A DNA stretch of 64,000 nucleotides from contig NZ_QFXK01000030.1 in NCBI RefSeq assembly GCF_003261635.1, forward strand, positions 186,001-250,000. The letters are read 5' to 3'. Positions 18,336-26,980 of this stretch are shown piece by piece. The position numbers and the translations under genes were made by a program. The notes below the pieces were generated by a model. The model was not told the origin of the DNA, ran no database searches, and saw nothing but the letters and a program-made list of their open reading frames with translations. Within the stretch, counting starts at the first letter, position 1, and every line of letters starts with the position of its first letter. The DNA is from Kribbella monticola. Lineage in GTDB: Bacteria; Actinomycetota; Actinomycetes; Propionibacteriales; Kribbellaceae.

Positions 18336-18363
18336 GTTATGCAAAATTGCGTTGATTTGCCAA
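18336..18363 (-). promoter_or_regulatory. Candidate sigma70-type promoter of the GH87 gene
   Basis: On the minus strand TTGGCA (18358-18363) and CATAAC (18336-18341) are separated by 16 nt in an A+T-rich island about 60 nt upstream of the glucanase ATG. GCAA/TTGC half sites in the spacer could be an operator for a LacI-like regulator. Assigned by eye only. Confidence 0.45.
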
Positions 18364-18421
18364 CTTCTTGCGGGACGGTAGTCAAAGGTTGCAGGGCCGC
18401 CTGCTGTTCGTCAACACCTCG

Positions 18422-19435
18422 TCACACTTCGGCGGCCAGCGCGAGCCGCCGGCCGGAGGCCTCGTCGGCCCACAGCGACGAGGCGAGAACGTACGGCTGG
18501 AGCAGCGCCGTCAGTCCGGGATCGGCACAGCCGTGCAGCTCCTGGGTGGCCAGATGGCGAGCCACTCCGGCGAGCAGGTCCGCCACCTGAACCCGCGGAT
18601 GCTCCCGAGAATCGACCTGACTGAAGTCCCGCAGGGATCCGCCGAGCAGCGTTCGGATCCGGTCGACGCGGTGGGTGGTCAGCGCGCTCTGCTCGTCATG
18701 AACGATGTCGACTGCACGTTCGCCCCCACTCCAGTGCAGAGTCGTGTCGACGAGTGCGGTCAGCAACGGCTCCAGCGGCGGCGGAACGCTGGACCGGTCG
18801 TCGAGCAGGGTGGTGAGGACCGCCCGCACCCGCTTCCGGCTGCCGCGAAGACGCCCGACCAACTCCAGGTCGCCGTCCAGACGGCCAAGGGCAGCAAAGA
18901 AGTTGTCCAGCGCCGTCCGATTGACCACCCGGTGCCGCTTGGTCCGCATCATCACGACGAAGCAGGCGAGTACGGCGTACCAGTCGGCCGCACCGAAGAC
19001 CACCGGCCCTCGCCGATGGAGTACTGCGGCAGCCTCGCGCAGGTCGGGCGCGAGACTCGTACCGGCCGCGTACGTCGGCTCGCCGAGCAGGAAGTCGACC
19101 ATCCGGTGGACCACGAAGAATCGCTTGTCGGTCAGATGAACCGACGCCTTTCCGTCCAGCGACTCCAGCAAACACTCGACAGCCGACCGCTGCCGCAGAA
19201 TCTGGGTCGCCTTGTACTCCGAATGCAGGTGGCGCGAATTCGCGCGCACCCGCGCGACCACCTCGACGGCCTCTGCCGCGGCAAGGTCCACCGCGGCATG
19301 CGTGATGACCGGCGCCCGTGGATCCAGAAGGTTGGTACCGGAGAAGCCCGACTCGTCACAGGCGATGTCGACAACGGGCACATCGGCGCCTACTGCAAGG
19401 ACTCCAGCCTTGTCAGCAGACATACCCGTCATCAT
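18422..19435 (-). CDS. DUF3800-like protein
   Basis: A 337-residue soluble protein with DESG near its N-terminus, an acidic HDEQSA segment and VQVADLLAG near the C-terminus, the acidic spaced motifs that mark DUF3800 proteins, a family with an RNase H-like appearance and unproven function. The ATG at 19435 is preferred because GGGAGG lies 6 nt upstream; a frame extending to 19609 has no such signal. DUF3800 proteins are sometimes found near defence or mobile elements, but none is visible here. It is divergent from the ECF sigma gene and is not obviously in an operon. Confidence 0.65.
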   Translation of the reverse strand: MMTGMSADKAGVLAVGADVPVVDIACDESGFSGTNLLDPRAPVITHAAVDLAAAEAVEVVARVRANSRHLHSEYKATQILRQRSAVECLLESLDGKASVHLTDKRFFVVHRMVDFLLGEPTYAAGTSLAPDLREAAAVLHRRGPVVFGAADWYAVLACFVVMMRTKRHRVVNRTALDNFFAALGRLDGDLELVGRLRGSRKRVRAVLTTLLDDRSSVPPPLEPLLTALVDTTLHWSGGERAVDIVHDEQSALTTHRVDRIRTLLGGSLRDFSQVDSREHPRVQVADLLAGVARHLATQELHGCADPGLTALLQPYVLASSLWADEASGRRLALAAEV

Positions 19436-19607
19436 CGCCACCCTCCCGGTCGCCTGCCACCCATTTCCCGCCGGCAGTTCCGTGGAATCGGGAACCTTCG
19501 GCCGGCCGGCGACACAGAAGGGGCATGAGGCGGCGAGCAAGGGCCAGGGGACGCGACGGAGGGAAGGAGACGTGATTGGACTGGACGGGAGGCACGATGG
19601 GGTGATC

Positions 19608-20189
19608 ATGACGGCGACCGACCGGGTGCTGTGGGACCGGGCTTCCGGCGGAGATTCGGAGGCCTTCGGGCAGCTGTACGACCGGCACGCTCGCGCCGTC
19701 TACAACTTTCTCTACCGGCGGACCGCGTCGTGGAGCGATGCGGAGGACCTGACCTCCGCGGTGTTCCTGCACGCCTGGCGGCGACGGGCCGACGTCGTCC
19801 TCGACCGGGATTCGGCGCTCCCCTGGCTGTTGCGGGCAGCGGACTACACCGTCCGCAACGAATGGCGGGCCAAGCTCCGCTACCGCCGGGCGCTCGCGGC
19901 GGCACACCTGCTGGCCGATCACCAGCGGGATCACGCCGACGAGGTGATCGGCCGGCTGGATACCGACCACCACCTCGAACAGGCCCGCGCGGCGATGAAA
20001 CGCCTGCCCCGGCAAGAGCGCGAAATCGTCGAGCTCTGCGTCTGGTCGGGACTCGACCAACAAGCCGCCGCCGTCGCGCTCGACGTTCCCCTGGGCACGG
20101 TGAAGTCCCGGCTGTCCCGGGCCAGAAAACACCTGCGTGAGCTGGGTATTTCCGAACTCTCGAAGACTTCCGTGGAGACACAACCATGA
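19608..20189 (+). CDS. ECF-type RNA polymerase sigma factor
   Basis: About 193 residues with sigma region 2 (LYDRHARAVYNFLYRR, then DAEDLTSAVFLHAWRR) and region 4 (LPRQEREIVELCVWSG and VPLGTVKSRLSRARKHL), and no region 3. It redirects RNA polymerase to a small regulon. The ATG at 19608 is used; an in-frame GTG at 19602 has the better-spaced GGGAGG and cannot be excluded. The next gene begins within its stop codon (ATGA), as expected for a sigma factor co-transcribed with a membrane regulator. GGGAAC near 19490 could be part of an ECF -35 element for autoregulation, but the matching -10 is poorly spaced. Confidence 0.9.
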   Translation: MTATDRVLWDRASGGDSEAFGQLYDRHARAVYNFLYRRTASWSDAEDLTSAVFLHAWRRRADVVLDRDSALPWLLRAADYTVRNEWRAKLRYRRALAAAHLLADHQRDHADEVIGRLDTDHHLEQARAAMKRLPRQEREIVELCVWSGLDQQAAAVALDVPLGTVKSRLSRARKHLRELGISELSKTSVETQP

Positions 20190-21121
20190 CCGACCTGACC
20201 ACTCCCCCCGACCACGACCTTCCGCGCCCGGTCCGCGACCGGCAGCGCGACGAACTGGTCGCGATCGTCGACCACGAATTCGGCGCACCGCGCCGACGCA
20301 CCGCCGTACCGCTGCTCGCAGCCGCGGCAACTGTCGCAGTCATCGCCGGCCTCGCGTTTGGAGTACCGGCCCTGAAAGGTAGTAGAACGACGCCGACCGG
20401 TACTGCGCCGGCGGCGGGCGGCCAGAAGGTTGCTTCCGGCAACACCTCGGCGCCTCAGCCGGCCCGGACGCGCAAGCTCAGCGCTGCCGAGACGGCTGCC
20501 TTCCGGAATCAGTGCATCGAGTTCACCAAGGACTATCAGAACTCGTTCGCGAGCTTCGAGGTGATCAACGCCTTCGAGTACGTCAAGACCGCGCGTCCGG
20601 GACTCACCAAGAGCTGGCTGGTCGCCCGGAAGGGAATGGACTACTGGATCTGCAGCCGCTCCGGGGACGGCAGCATCGCGGGCGACAGCGCCTTCGGCCC
20701 GAACATTTCACCGGCGGGTAAGGACGTTCCCTACCTGTTCGCACCCGTCGACGGACGCGGTGAGGGCACCGGAATGTACATCCCGTCGATCACCAGGGTG
20801 ACCGTTCAGCACCACGGCGATGACCCGGTCGAGGCGGTTCTGAAGGACGGCTTCTGGTTCGCGCCGATGGAGCAGGACAGCTTCCCGCTCCCCAAGAACG
20901 GCGGCAGACCGATCACCCCGGACAACCACCTGATCGGCGTGATGCCCGGCTGGACGATCCGTGGCTACGCCGGTGACGGCAAGCTGGTCTACGACTCGGC
21001 GAAGAACGGCCCGCGGGTGGAGAAGTGCTACAGCAACCCGGCCCGTACCGAGGTCCTGGTCGTCAACTCCGTCAAGCATCCGACCCCGGCGACCTGCGAG
21101 CGGATGTTCGACTGGAAGTGA
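20186..21121 (+). CDS. Single-span membrane protein coupled to the ECF sigma factor
   Basis: A 311-residue protein overlapping the sigma gene by 4 nt. A short N-terminal cytoplasmic segment (about 40 residues) is followed by one membrane helix (about 40-60) and a roughly 250-residue external domain containing three Cys residues (NQCIEF, WICSR, EKCYS) and a final TCERMF. The layout suits an anti-sigma factor or sigma-linked sensor, but no zinc-binding HxxxCxxC motif is present, so it is not a canonical ZAS-type anti-sigma factor. No named family was recognised for the external domain. Confidence 0.75.
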   Translation: MTDLTTPPDHDLPRPVRDRQRDELVAIVDHEFGAPRRRTAVPLLAAAATVAVIAGLAFGVPALKGSRTTPTGTAPAAGGQKVASGNTSAPQPARTRKLSAAETAAFRNQCIEFTKDYQNSFASFEVINAFEYVKTARPGLTKSWLVARKGMDYWICSRSGDGSIAGDSAFGPNISPAGKDVPYLFAPVDGRGEGTGMYIPSITRVTVQHHGDDPVEAVLKDGFWFAPMEQDSFPLPKNGGRPITPDNHLIGVMPGWTIRGYAGDGKLVYDSAKNGPRVEKCYSNPARTEVLVVNSVKHPTPATCERMFDWK

Positions 21122-21126
21122 GCTTG

Positions 21127-21153
21127 ATCGCCGGTGATTCCCACACCGGCGAT
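21127..21153. terminator. Terminator after the sigma operon
   Basis: ATCGCCGGTG (21127-21136) and CACCGGCGAT (21144-21153) form a perfect 10-bp stem with a 7-nt loop, 5 nt after the stop of the membrane-protein gene; a short T-containing run (GAGTTTC) follows. Confidence 0.8.
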
Positions 21154-21173
21154 GAGTTTCTCCGGTCTCGCTC

Positions 21174-21195
21174 GTCTCAATGGTTCAGCTGAGAC
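21174..21195. promoter_or_regulatory. Small dyad upstream of the DHFR-like gene
   Basis: GTCTCA (21174-21179) and TGAGAC (21190-21195) form a 6-bp inverted repeat with a 10-nt spacer, 27 nt before the start of the reductase-like gene. It could be an operator overlapping the promoter; no regulator is linked to it. Confidence 0.3.
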
Positions 21196-21222
21196 AAACT
21201 CGCAGACAGGAGGTCGATCATC

Positions 21223-21756
21223 ATGGCGAAGGTGCTCTACGCGGCCAGCATCTCCCTGGACGGTTTCATGGCCGGACCGGGCGGTGACATGTCGTGGCTC
21301 ACGCCGTACCTGGGCCCGAATCCGGAGGTCACAGAGCTGATTCCACAGATCGGGTCGTTGCTGGTCGGGCGGCGGACGTTCGACGGCGACGACCCGCACA
21401 AAGGTGACGAAGGCGAGGGCAAGGCATTCGGCGGCGGCTGGGAAGGCCCGCAGTACGTCGTCACGCACCGGCTGCCGGACCAGAACCTTCCGGACATCAC
21501 CTTCGTCGACGACTTCGGCAGCGCGCTCCATCAGGCGAAGGAGGCCGCCGGCGACAAGTACGTGAATGTCCTCGGCGCCAGCATGGGCCGGCAGTGTCTG
21601 GAAGCCGGTGAACTGGACGAGATCTTCGTCTGCGTCGTCCCGCTGCTCCTCGGCGACGGCGTCCCCTTCTATCCCCGGTCAGGCACCAGGAAGCTCGAGC
21701 GCCTCAGCCAAACCGAGACCGGGTCGGGAACCAACCTCTGGTTCAGGGTCGACTGA
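21223..21756 (+). CDS. Dihydrofolate reductase family protein (RibD C-terminal fold)
   Basis: A 177-residue cytoplasmic protein with the start pattern KVLYAASISLDGFMAG, LLVGRRTFD, a YVVTHR strand and a PLLLGDGVPFY end, all typical of the RibD-C/DHFR-like reductases. AGGAGG lies 9 nt before the ATG. These proteins bind NADPH, but most stand-alone actinobacterial members have no known substrate; folate synthesis should not be assumed. Its last 14 nt overlap the convergent regulator gene. Confidence 0.85.
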   Translation: MAKVLYAASISLDGFMAGPGGDMSWLTPYLGPNPEVTELIPQIGSLLVGRRTFDGDDPHKGDEGEGKAFGGGWEGPQYVVTHRLPDQNLPDITFVDDFGSALHQAKEAAGDKYVNVLGASMGRQCLEAGELDEIFVCVVPLLLGDGVPFYPRSGTRKLERLSQTETGSGTNLWFRVD

Positions 21757-22783
21757 CCGGCCCGGTGGAGTCCCGGACGACGAGGTCGGGGATCAGCGAG
21801 ATCTGGCGCCGCGGGGACTTCGGGTCGGCGAGACGGGCCCGCAGCGTCTCCACCGCGATCCGGCCGACCTCGAACTTCGCCGGCGACACAGCGGTGAGCG
21901 GGACGTCGGACAGGTCCGCGACCTCGTCGTCGTAGCTGATCACCGAGAGCTGGTCGGGGACCGCGATGCCGTTCGCGATGGCCGCGTTGAGCAGCAGGGT
22001 CGCCTCGCGGTCGGCGAAGCAGATGACCGCGGTCGCCTTGCTGCGCAGGAGTTCGGCGAGGAAACGCTCGGCATCGGCAGTCGTCCAGCGTTCGCGGGAT
22101 TCCACCAGCACAGGGGTGTCGCCGAGTCCCGCGCGGACCTGCGGAGCCGTATGCGGGCTGACCCGTTCGAGATAACCGATCCGGGTATGCCCGAGGCTCC
22201 GCAGGTGCTTCACCGCCGCGCGGGCACCGGCGGCATGGTTCGAGCCGGCGAACTCGTGCAGTGTGGTGGGATCCTCCAGCCCTCGCTCGACCAGAACCAC
22301 TGGTACGTCGAGGTCTTCCAGGCCGGCCATGCTCGGCCCATCGGCCGCCAGGATCAGACCGGCCGCGCCCGCACTCACCAATGCGTCGACCGCCTGCCGC
22401 TCCTCGACAGAGTCCCACTCGGTTGACCGCAGCAGCATCTGCGCGCCGTGGCGAGCGAGTTCGCGCTCGATGCCGACGATGATGCGCGGGAAGTAGTACG
22501 TCATCGACGGCACGGCCACGCCGATCAACGGTCCGGTGTCGCTGCTCGCGATGTACATCCCCGAGCCCTGCCGCCGGTAGACCAGGCCATCCTGCACCAG
22601 CAGGTCGACTGCTCGCCGGACCGTGTTCAGGCTGACGCCCTGCTCTCGGGCCAACTGCTGCTCGGTCGGCAGCTTGCCGCCCGGCCACCGCAGCTCAGCG
22701 ATCCCACGCCGCAACTCGCCGGCCAGATGCCGTGCCTTCTGCCCCCGGACGGCCTCGGCCGCGGGTACCTCGGATGCGCTCAC
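21743..22783 (-). CDS. GntR/LacI hybrid transcriptional regulator
   Basis: A 346-residue regulator joining an N-terminal GntR winged helix (residues about 12-80: LPTEQQLAREQGVSLNTVRR and GSGMYIA) to a LacI/periplasmic-binding sugar-sensing domain (about 85-340: IGVAVPS, GLILAADGP, VISYDDEVADLSDVPLTAVSP). This arrangement is that of AraR-type carbohydrate regulators. It is divergent from the PL8 lyase gene with a dyad between them, so it probably represses that gene until a breakdown sugar binds. The GTG start at 22783 has only a weak ribosome-binding site; an internal start a few codons later is possible. Confidence 0.88.
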   Translation of the reverse strand: MSASEVPAAEAVRGQKARHLAGELRRGIAELRWPGGKLPTEQQLAREQGVSLNTVRRAVDLLVQDGLVYRRQGSGMYIASSDTGPLIGVAVPSMTYYFPRIIVGIERELARHGAQMLLRSTEWDSVEERQAVDALVSAGAAGLILAADGPSMAGLEDLDVPVVLVERGLEDPTTLHEFAGSNHAAGARAAVKHLRSLGHTRIGYLERVSPHTAPQVRAGLGDTPVLVESRERWTTADAERFLAELLRSKATAVICFADREATLLLNAAIANGIAVPDQLSVISYDDEVADLSDVPLTAVSPAKFEVGRIAVETLRARLADPKSPRRQISLIPDLVVRDSTGPVSRP

Positions 22784-22813
22784 GCGCCGACTCTACTGGT
22801 CGAGGCATCGGAA

Positions 22814-22861
22814 ATTCATTCGTATCAATCTGTTGACCCATGGAATGACTTGGCACAGACT
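22814..22861 (+). promoter_or_regulatory. Candidate operator and promoter of the PL8 lyase gene
   Basis: ATTCATTCGTATCAAT (22814-22829) is a 16-bp dyad with one mismatched pair, of the kind bound by GntR/LacI-hybrid regulators. It lies directly before TTGACC (22833-22838), which with CAGACT (22856-22861) at 17 nt gives a weak sigma70-like promoter. The site is between the regulator and the lyase gene, matching repression or autoregulation. Confidence 0.45.
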
Positions 22862-22900
22862 CATCCGAAAGTCCTCCGCGATCCGCCCCGAGGAGTCCCC

Positions 22901-25225
22901 GTGAAACGACGCACGTTCCTGGCCGGTACGACGGCCGCCGCCGCTGCCCTGACCCTCGAACTACCGGCCGTCGCGGCACCCGCCGACTTCGCCGCCCTCC
23001 GCGCCAAGTGGGCGGCCGCCCTCACCGGTAGCGCGGCAATCGATCCGGCCGACCCCGACTACGCCGCCGCGCTGGGCCGCCTGGACACCGCGGTGAAGGC
23101 ATCGCTGGCGAAGCTCGATCGCACCGCGACCAGGACACTCGTCTTCACCGACCAGCCACTGACCGCCGACGCCTCGATCCCGAACACCTACGTCCGGCTC
23201 GAGCAATGGGCGACAGCCTGGTCCACCCCTGGTTCGCAGTACCACGCCGACCCCGCACTGCTGTCCGACGTACAGGCGGCGCTGGAAACCATGGACCAGT
23301 TGATCTACAACCCCAGCACCGTCGAATTCGGCAACTGGTGGTCGTGGGAGATCGGCGCCACCCGACCGCTCGCGAACGTCATGGTGCTGCTGTACGACGA
23401 GTTGCCGGCCGCGACCCGGGAGCGGTACTGCGCCGCCATCGACCACTTCGTCCCCGACCCGTACCAGATGTTCCCGCCCGAGCGCGGCCCGATCGTCTCG
23501 ACCGGCGCGAACCGGGTCGACCTCTGCCAGGCGGTCATCGTGCGTTCGCTCGTCACTGAGGACGAGGCCAAACTCACCCACGCCCGAGACGGCCTCAGCG
23601 ACACCTGGCAGTACGTCACGAGCGGCGACGGGTTCTACCGCGACGGTTCGTTCGTGCAGCACACCTGGGTCGCCTACACCGGTACCTACGGCCACGTCCT
23701 GCTGAACGGCATCGGCAAACTCCTTGCCCTGCTGGCGAATTCGCCCTGGGCCGTCACCGACCCGAAGCGGCAGATCCTGTTCGACTCGGTCGCGAAGGCG
23801 TACCTCCCGGTCGTCCACGACGCGCGGATGATGGACTTCGTCCGCGGCCGTGCGGTCTCGCGGTACAACGCCTCCGACCACGACGACGGCTACACCGCGA
23901 TGGAGGCGATCCTGCGCCTCGCCCAAGGCGTCGAATCGACGCTGGCCGCCCAGTGGCGGGCCGCGGTCGCCGGCTGGGTCCAGCGCGACACCTTCGGCAA
24001 TGTGTTGTCAGGGGCAACGATCCCCCGGGTCGCCCTGATCAAGAGCCTGCAGGGCATGACCCCGGCGCCCGAACGCAACGGCCACACGCTGTTCGCCGGC
24101 ATGGACCGATCGATCCACCGCCGGTCCGGCTGGGCGTACTCGATCTCGATGGCCAGCCAGCGGATCGCGTACTACGAATGCGGCAACGGCGAGAACGACC
24201 AGGGCTTCCACAGCGGTTCCGGGATGACCTACCTCTACGACCGGGACAACGGCCAGTACGCCGACGCCTTCTGGCCGACTGTGGATCGTTACCGTCTCCC
24301 CGGCACCACCGTCGACAAGTTGCCGTTGGCACCGAAAGCGGGTGGCGAGTGGGGCGCGGCCCGACCCACGACGACCTGGGTGGGCGGCTCCACCCTCGAC
24401 GGCTACGCCGCTGTCGGCCAAGACCTCCAGGGGCCGGCCTCGCCGATGCGGGCCCGCAAGTCCTGGTTCTGCCTGGACGAGTACATCGTGGCGCTCGGCG
24501 CGGGGATCAGCGGCAGCAGCGGCTACCCCGTCGAGACGATCGTCGAGAACCGCAACCTGCACAGCATCGGCACGAACACCCTTACTGTGAACGGGATTCC
24601 ACAGGTTCCAGCCGTCGGCGACTCGGCCGCCGTCGCTGCTCGCTGGGCGCATCTGGACGGCGTCGCCGGGTATGTCTTCCTCAACGGGAGCCCCACCTTG
24701 CAACTCCGGCGTGAGGCACGGACGGGTTCGTGGCGTGACATCAACACGGGCGGCCCCACCACCCCGATCACCCGCCGGTACCTGACGATGTGGCTCGACC
24801 ACGGCGTCGACCCGACCGCCGCGACCTACGCCTACCTGACCGCACCGGGCGCTTCCGTTGCCCGGACCAAGCAGTTGTCCCAGTCCTCCGGCCTGCTGAT
24901 CCTGCGCAACACCGCCGACGTCCAAGCAGTTCTCAGCGGCGACCTGCTGCTGGTCAACTTCTGGAAGGCGGGCCGGGTTGCCGGGCTGACAGCCGACTCA
25001 CCTTGTTCGGTGATCCGCCGGGTGCGCGGCCGGGAGATCGACCTGGCCGTCTCCGACCCGACCCAGCGCGCCTCGGTGATCACGCTGCACCTCTTGTTGC
25101 CCGGAGCAAAGGTTCTCAGCGTCGACGAAGGCGTCACGGTACGGCGTACGCCGCTCGGCATCGACGTCAGCGTGAACATCGCGGGCGCCGCAGGTGCGAC
25201 CAGGACGCTGACGGTTCGCGGCTGA
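22901..25225 (+). CDS. Tat-exported polysaccharide lyase family 8 (hyaluronate/chondroitin/xanthan lyase type)
   Basis: A 774-residue secreted lyase that would cleave uronate-containing polysaccharides by beta-elimination. The twin-arginine leader KRRTFLAG with a hydrophobic Ala/Leu stretch and AVAAPA site begins at GTG 22901, preceded by GAGGAG. The alpha/alpha toroid carries the PL8 active-site patches: NWWSWEIG (Asn about 144), QHTWVAYTGTYG (His about 253, Tyr about 262) and RGRAVSR; the beta-sandwich half follows with MASQRIAYYE and NGENDQGFHSGSGMTYLY. The exact substrate cannot be read. Neighbouring PL8-pathway genes such as unsaturated glucuronyl hydrolase are absent. Confidence 0.92.
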   Translation: MKRRTFLAGTTAAAAALTLELPAVAAPADFAALRAKWAAALTGSAAIDPADPDYAAALGRLDTAVKASLAKLDRTATRTLVFTDQPLTADASIPNTYVRLEQWATAWSTPGSQYHADPALLSDVQAALETMDQLIYNPSTVEFGNWWSWEIGATRPLANVMVLLYDELPAATRERYCAAIDHFVPDPYQMFPPERGPIVSTGANRVDLCQAVIVRSLVTEDEAKLTHARDGLSDTWQYVTSGDGFYRDGSFVQHTWVAYTGTYGHVLLNGIGKLLALLANSPWAVTDPKRQILFDSVAKAYLPVVHDARMMDFVRGRAVSRYNASDHDDGYTAMEAILRLAQGVESTLAAQWRAAVAGWVQRDTFGNVLSGATIPRVALIKSLQGMTPAPERNGHTLFAGMDRSIHRRSGWAYSISMASQRIAYYECGNGENDQGFHSGSGMTYLYDRDNGQYADAFWPTVDRYRLPGTTVDKLPLAPKAGGEWGAARPTTTWVGGSTLDGYAAVGQDLQGPASPMRARKSWFCLDEYIVALGAGISGSSGYPVETIVENRNLHSIGTNTLTVNGIPQVPAVGDSAAVAARWAHLDGVAGYVFLNGSPTLQLRREARTGSWRDINTGGPTTPITRRYLTMWLDHGVDPTAATYAYLTAPGASVARTKQLSQSSGLLILRNTADVQAVLSGDLLLVNFWKAGRVAGLTADSPCSVIRRVRGREIDLAVSDPTQRASVITLHLLLPGAKVLSVDEGVTVRRTPLGIDVSVNIAGAAGATRTLTVRG

Positions 25226-25227
25226 CG

Positions 25228-25578
25228 TCAGTAGTCGGCGCCGGCCGACAGCATGACCGGCCGGATCTCGACGGCCAGGCCGTCGATCCTGGTGTCGGGG
25301 AGAAGGTCCGCGAGTTCGATCGCGCGGGCCTTCGACTCGACGTCGACGAGGTAGTAGCCGCCGATCGACGTACCCTGGAACGGACCCGAGCGGATCCCGT
25401 CGCGGCACACGACCGTACTGGTGCAGGGATCGGCGAGCGCTTCGCGACTGATCAGCTCACCGGCCTCCGCTGTGATTCGGCGGAACTCGTCGTGCCCGGT
25501 CCGGACCGATACCCGGTCCGCCTCGGTCAACTCGTCCAGCGCTTCGACATCGGCCTGCAGAATCAACAAGTACTTCAC
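25228..25578 (-). CDS. YCII/DGPF-related protein
   Basis: A 116-residue cytoplasmic protein with the YCII-type beginning KYLLILQAD and a SGPFQGTSIGGYYLVDVESKARA segment corresponding to the family's DGPF region. The GTG at 25578 is preferred over upstream starts because GGAGGAG sits 7-8 nt before it. DGPF proteins often accompany ECF42 sigma factors; this copy has no sigma gene beside it, unlike the one near 59.4 kb. Function is unknown. Confidence 0.78.
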   Translation of the reverse strand: MKYLLILQADVEALDELTEADRVSVRTGHDEFRRITAEAGELISREALADPCTSTVVCRDGIRSGPFQGTSIGGYYLVDVESKARAIELADLLPDTRIDGLAVEIRPVMLSAGADY

Positions 25579-25663
25579 CGGCCCACTCCTCCACTCCAGC
25601 CGCCTGCTGCGACCCCTCATCAGAAGTACGAAGCCGAGCGCCCGACTTTGACATGATGGCCGC

Positions 25664-26194
25664 ATGAACCTGGCGACCGAGCGGCTGACGCTGCGGCGGT
25701 TCCGCGCCGAGGACGCGGCCGCCTTCGCGGCGTACCGGTCGGTGCCGGAGGTCGCGCGCTATCAGTCCTGGGAGGCACCGGTCAGCATCGAGGAGGCGAC
25801 CGCTCTGGTGCGGGAGTTCGCCGCCGGGAATCCCTCGGCGCCCGGCTGGTTCCAGTACGCGATCGACCTCGACGGAGTGCTAATCGGCGACATCGGGCTC
25901 AAGCTGCACGAGAACCTGATGCAGGCCGAGATCGGCTTCACTCTTGGACCGCAGTACCAGGGCCAGGGTTATGCGACCGAAGCCGTGCGTGGGTTGCTCG
26001 ATCACCTCTTCGTCGAGCGGAAGCTGCATCGGGTCTCTGCCGAGTGCGATGCGCGCAACGTCGCCTCGGCCGCACTCCTGCGGCGACTCGGGTTCCGCGA
26101 CGAAGGCCTGCGGCTCGCGAACACCTGGTTCAAAGGCGAATGGACCGACGACCTCTTCTTCGGCCTCCTCCGCTCCGACTGGATCAGCTCGTAG
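25664..26194 (+). CDS. GNAT N-acetyltransferase, RimJ/RimL type
   Basis: A 176-residue protein starting ATERLTLRRFRAEDAAAF, with IGDIGLKL, the acetyl-CoA loop QYQGQGYATEA, and ERKLHRVSAECDARNVASAALLRRLGF-type closing elements (quoted in part), all typical of RimJ/RimL-like GNATs that acetylate ribosomal-protein N-termini or small amines. The substrate is unknown. It is divergent from the YCII gene (85-nt gap) and its end overlaps the convergent methyltransferase gene by 11 nt. Confidence 0.88.
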   Translation: MNLATERLTLRRFRAEDAAAFAAYRSVPEVARYQSWEAPVSIEEATALVREFAAGNPSAPGWFQYAIDLDGVLIGDIGLKLHENLMQAEIGFTLGPQYQGQGYATEAVRGLLDHLFVERKLHRVSAECDARNVASAALLRRLGFRDEGLRLANTWFKGEWTDDLFFGLLRSDWISS

Positions 26195-26951
26195 CGCGTG
26201 CGGCCCAAGCCCTGGCCACGAGGTGGATCGAGCCGTCCTCTTCGACCGGCAGCCGTCGCTGCACTTCGTCGCGCACGGCATCCTGGGCGTCCTGCTCCAG
26301 CGACAGCAGGTACGCCGGCGCGACGCCCTGCCCGCCGAGGAAGGGTTTCCAGTACTCCTCGAACGACGCGAACACAGTCGGTACGACGATGCCGCGCGTC
26401 TCGACCTTCGCGAAGCCGGCCTCGGTGAAAAGCCCTTCCAGCCCCTCGGGGTTGCAGAACGGGAAGCGGGCGCCCTCGTCATGGTCGCTGTCCTCCGGTC
26501 GCAGCTCGAGCGCGGCATCCCAGAAGTACTTCATCAACTCCATCCGGTCCGCGTAGTCCCACACGTAGACGCCGACGGTCTGCCCGATCTCCCGCATCCG
26601 GCGGAGCGCGCCGATCCGGTCCGGCACGAAGTTGAGCATGATCCCCGCGACGACGACGTCGAACGGCCCGTCCGGCAGATCGTCGGCACCGCGGACCTCG
26701 AACGTCGCTCGCTCGTCCTGCACTGTCAGCCGCGCGTAGTCGAGGAAGCCCGCCGACAGATCCACACCGACGACGGCCGACGGATCCGCAGTACCGAGAA
26801 TCGTGCTGGTCAACGCCCCGGTGCCGCAGCCGACATCGAGCCAGCGCAGCCCGGCCGGCTGATCGAGCCACGTCACGAACTCCTCCGCCACCTGACGGCT
26901 CCAGCGGCCGACGTACGACTCGTAGATCTCCCCGCTCGCCCAGACGTCCAT
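26184..26951 (-). CDS. Class I SAM-dependent methyltransferase
   Basis: A 255-residue soluble enzyme. Motif I is LDVGCGTGALT, the acidic SAM-ribose residue is in VVGVDLSAGFL, and post-I DVVVAGIMLNFVPD follows, as in UbiE/Methyltransf_25 proteins. The start MDVWASGEIYESYVGRWS aligns with family N-termini, so ATG 26951 is used rather than the longer frame. The substrate is not predictable. Its 3' end overlaps the convergent acetyltransferase gene. Confidence 0.85.
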   Translation of the reverse strand: MDVWASGEIYESYVGRWSRQVAEEFVTWLDQPAGLRWLDVGCGTGALTSTILGTADPSAVVGVDLSAGFLDYARLTVQDERATFEVRGADDLPDGPFDVVVAGIMLNFVPDRIGALRRMREIGQTVGVYVWDYADRMELMKYFWDAALELRPEDSDHDEGARFPFCNPEGLEGLFTEAGFAKVETRGIVVPTVFASFEEYWKPFLGGQGVAPAYLLSLEQDAQDAVRDEVQRRLPVEEDGSIHLVARAWAARATS

Positions 26952-26980
26952 TCCGGCAGCATAGAGCCGCAAGATTCGAG

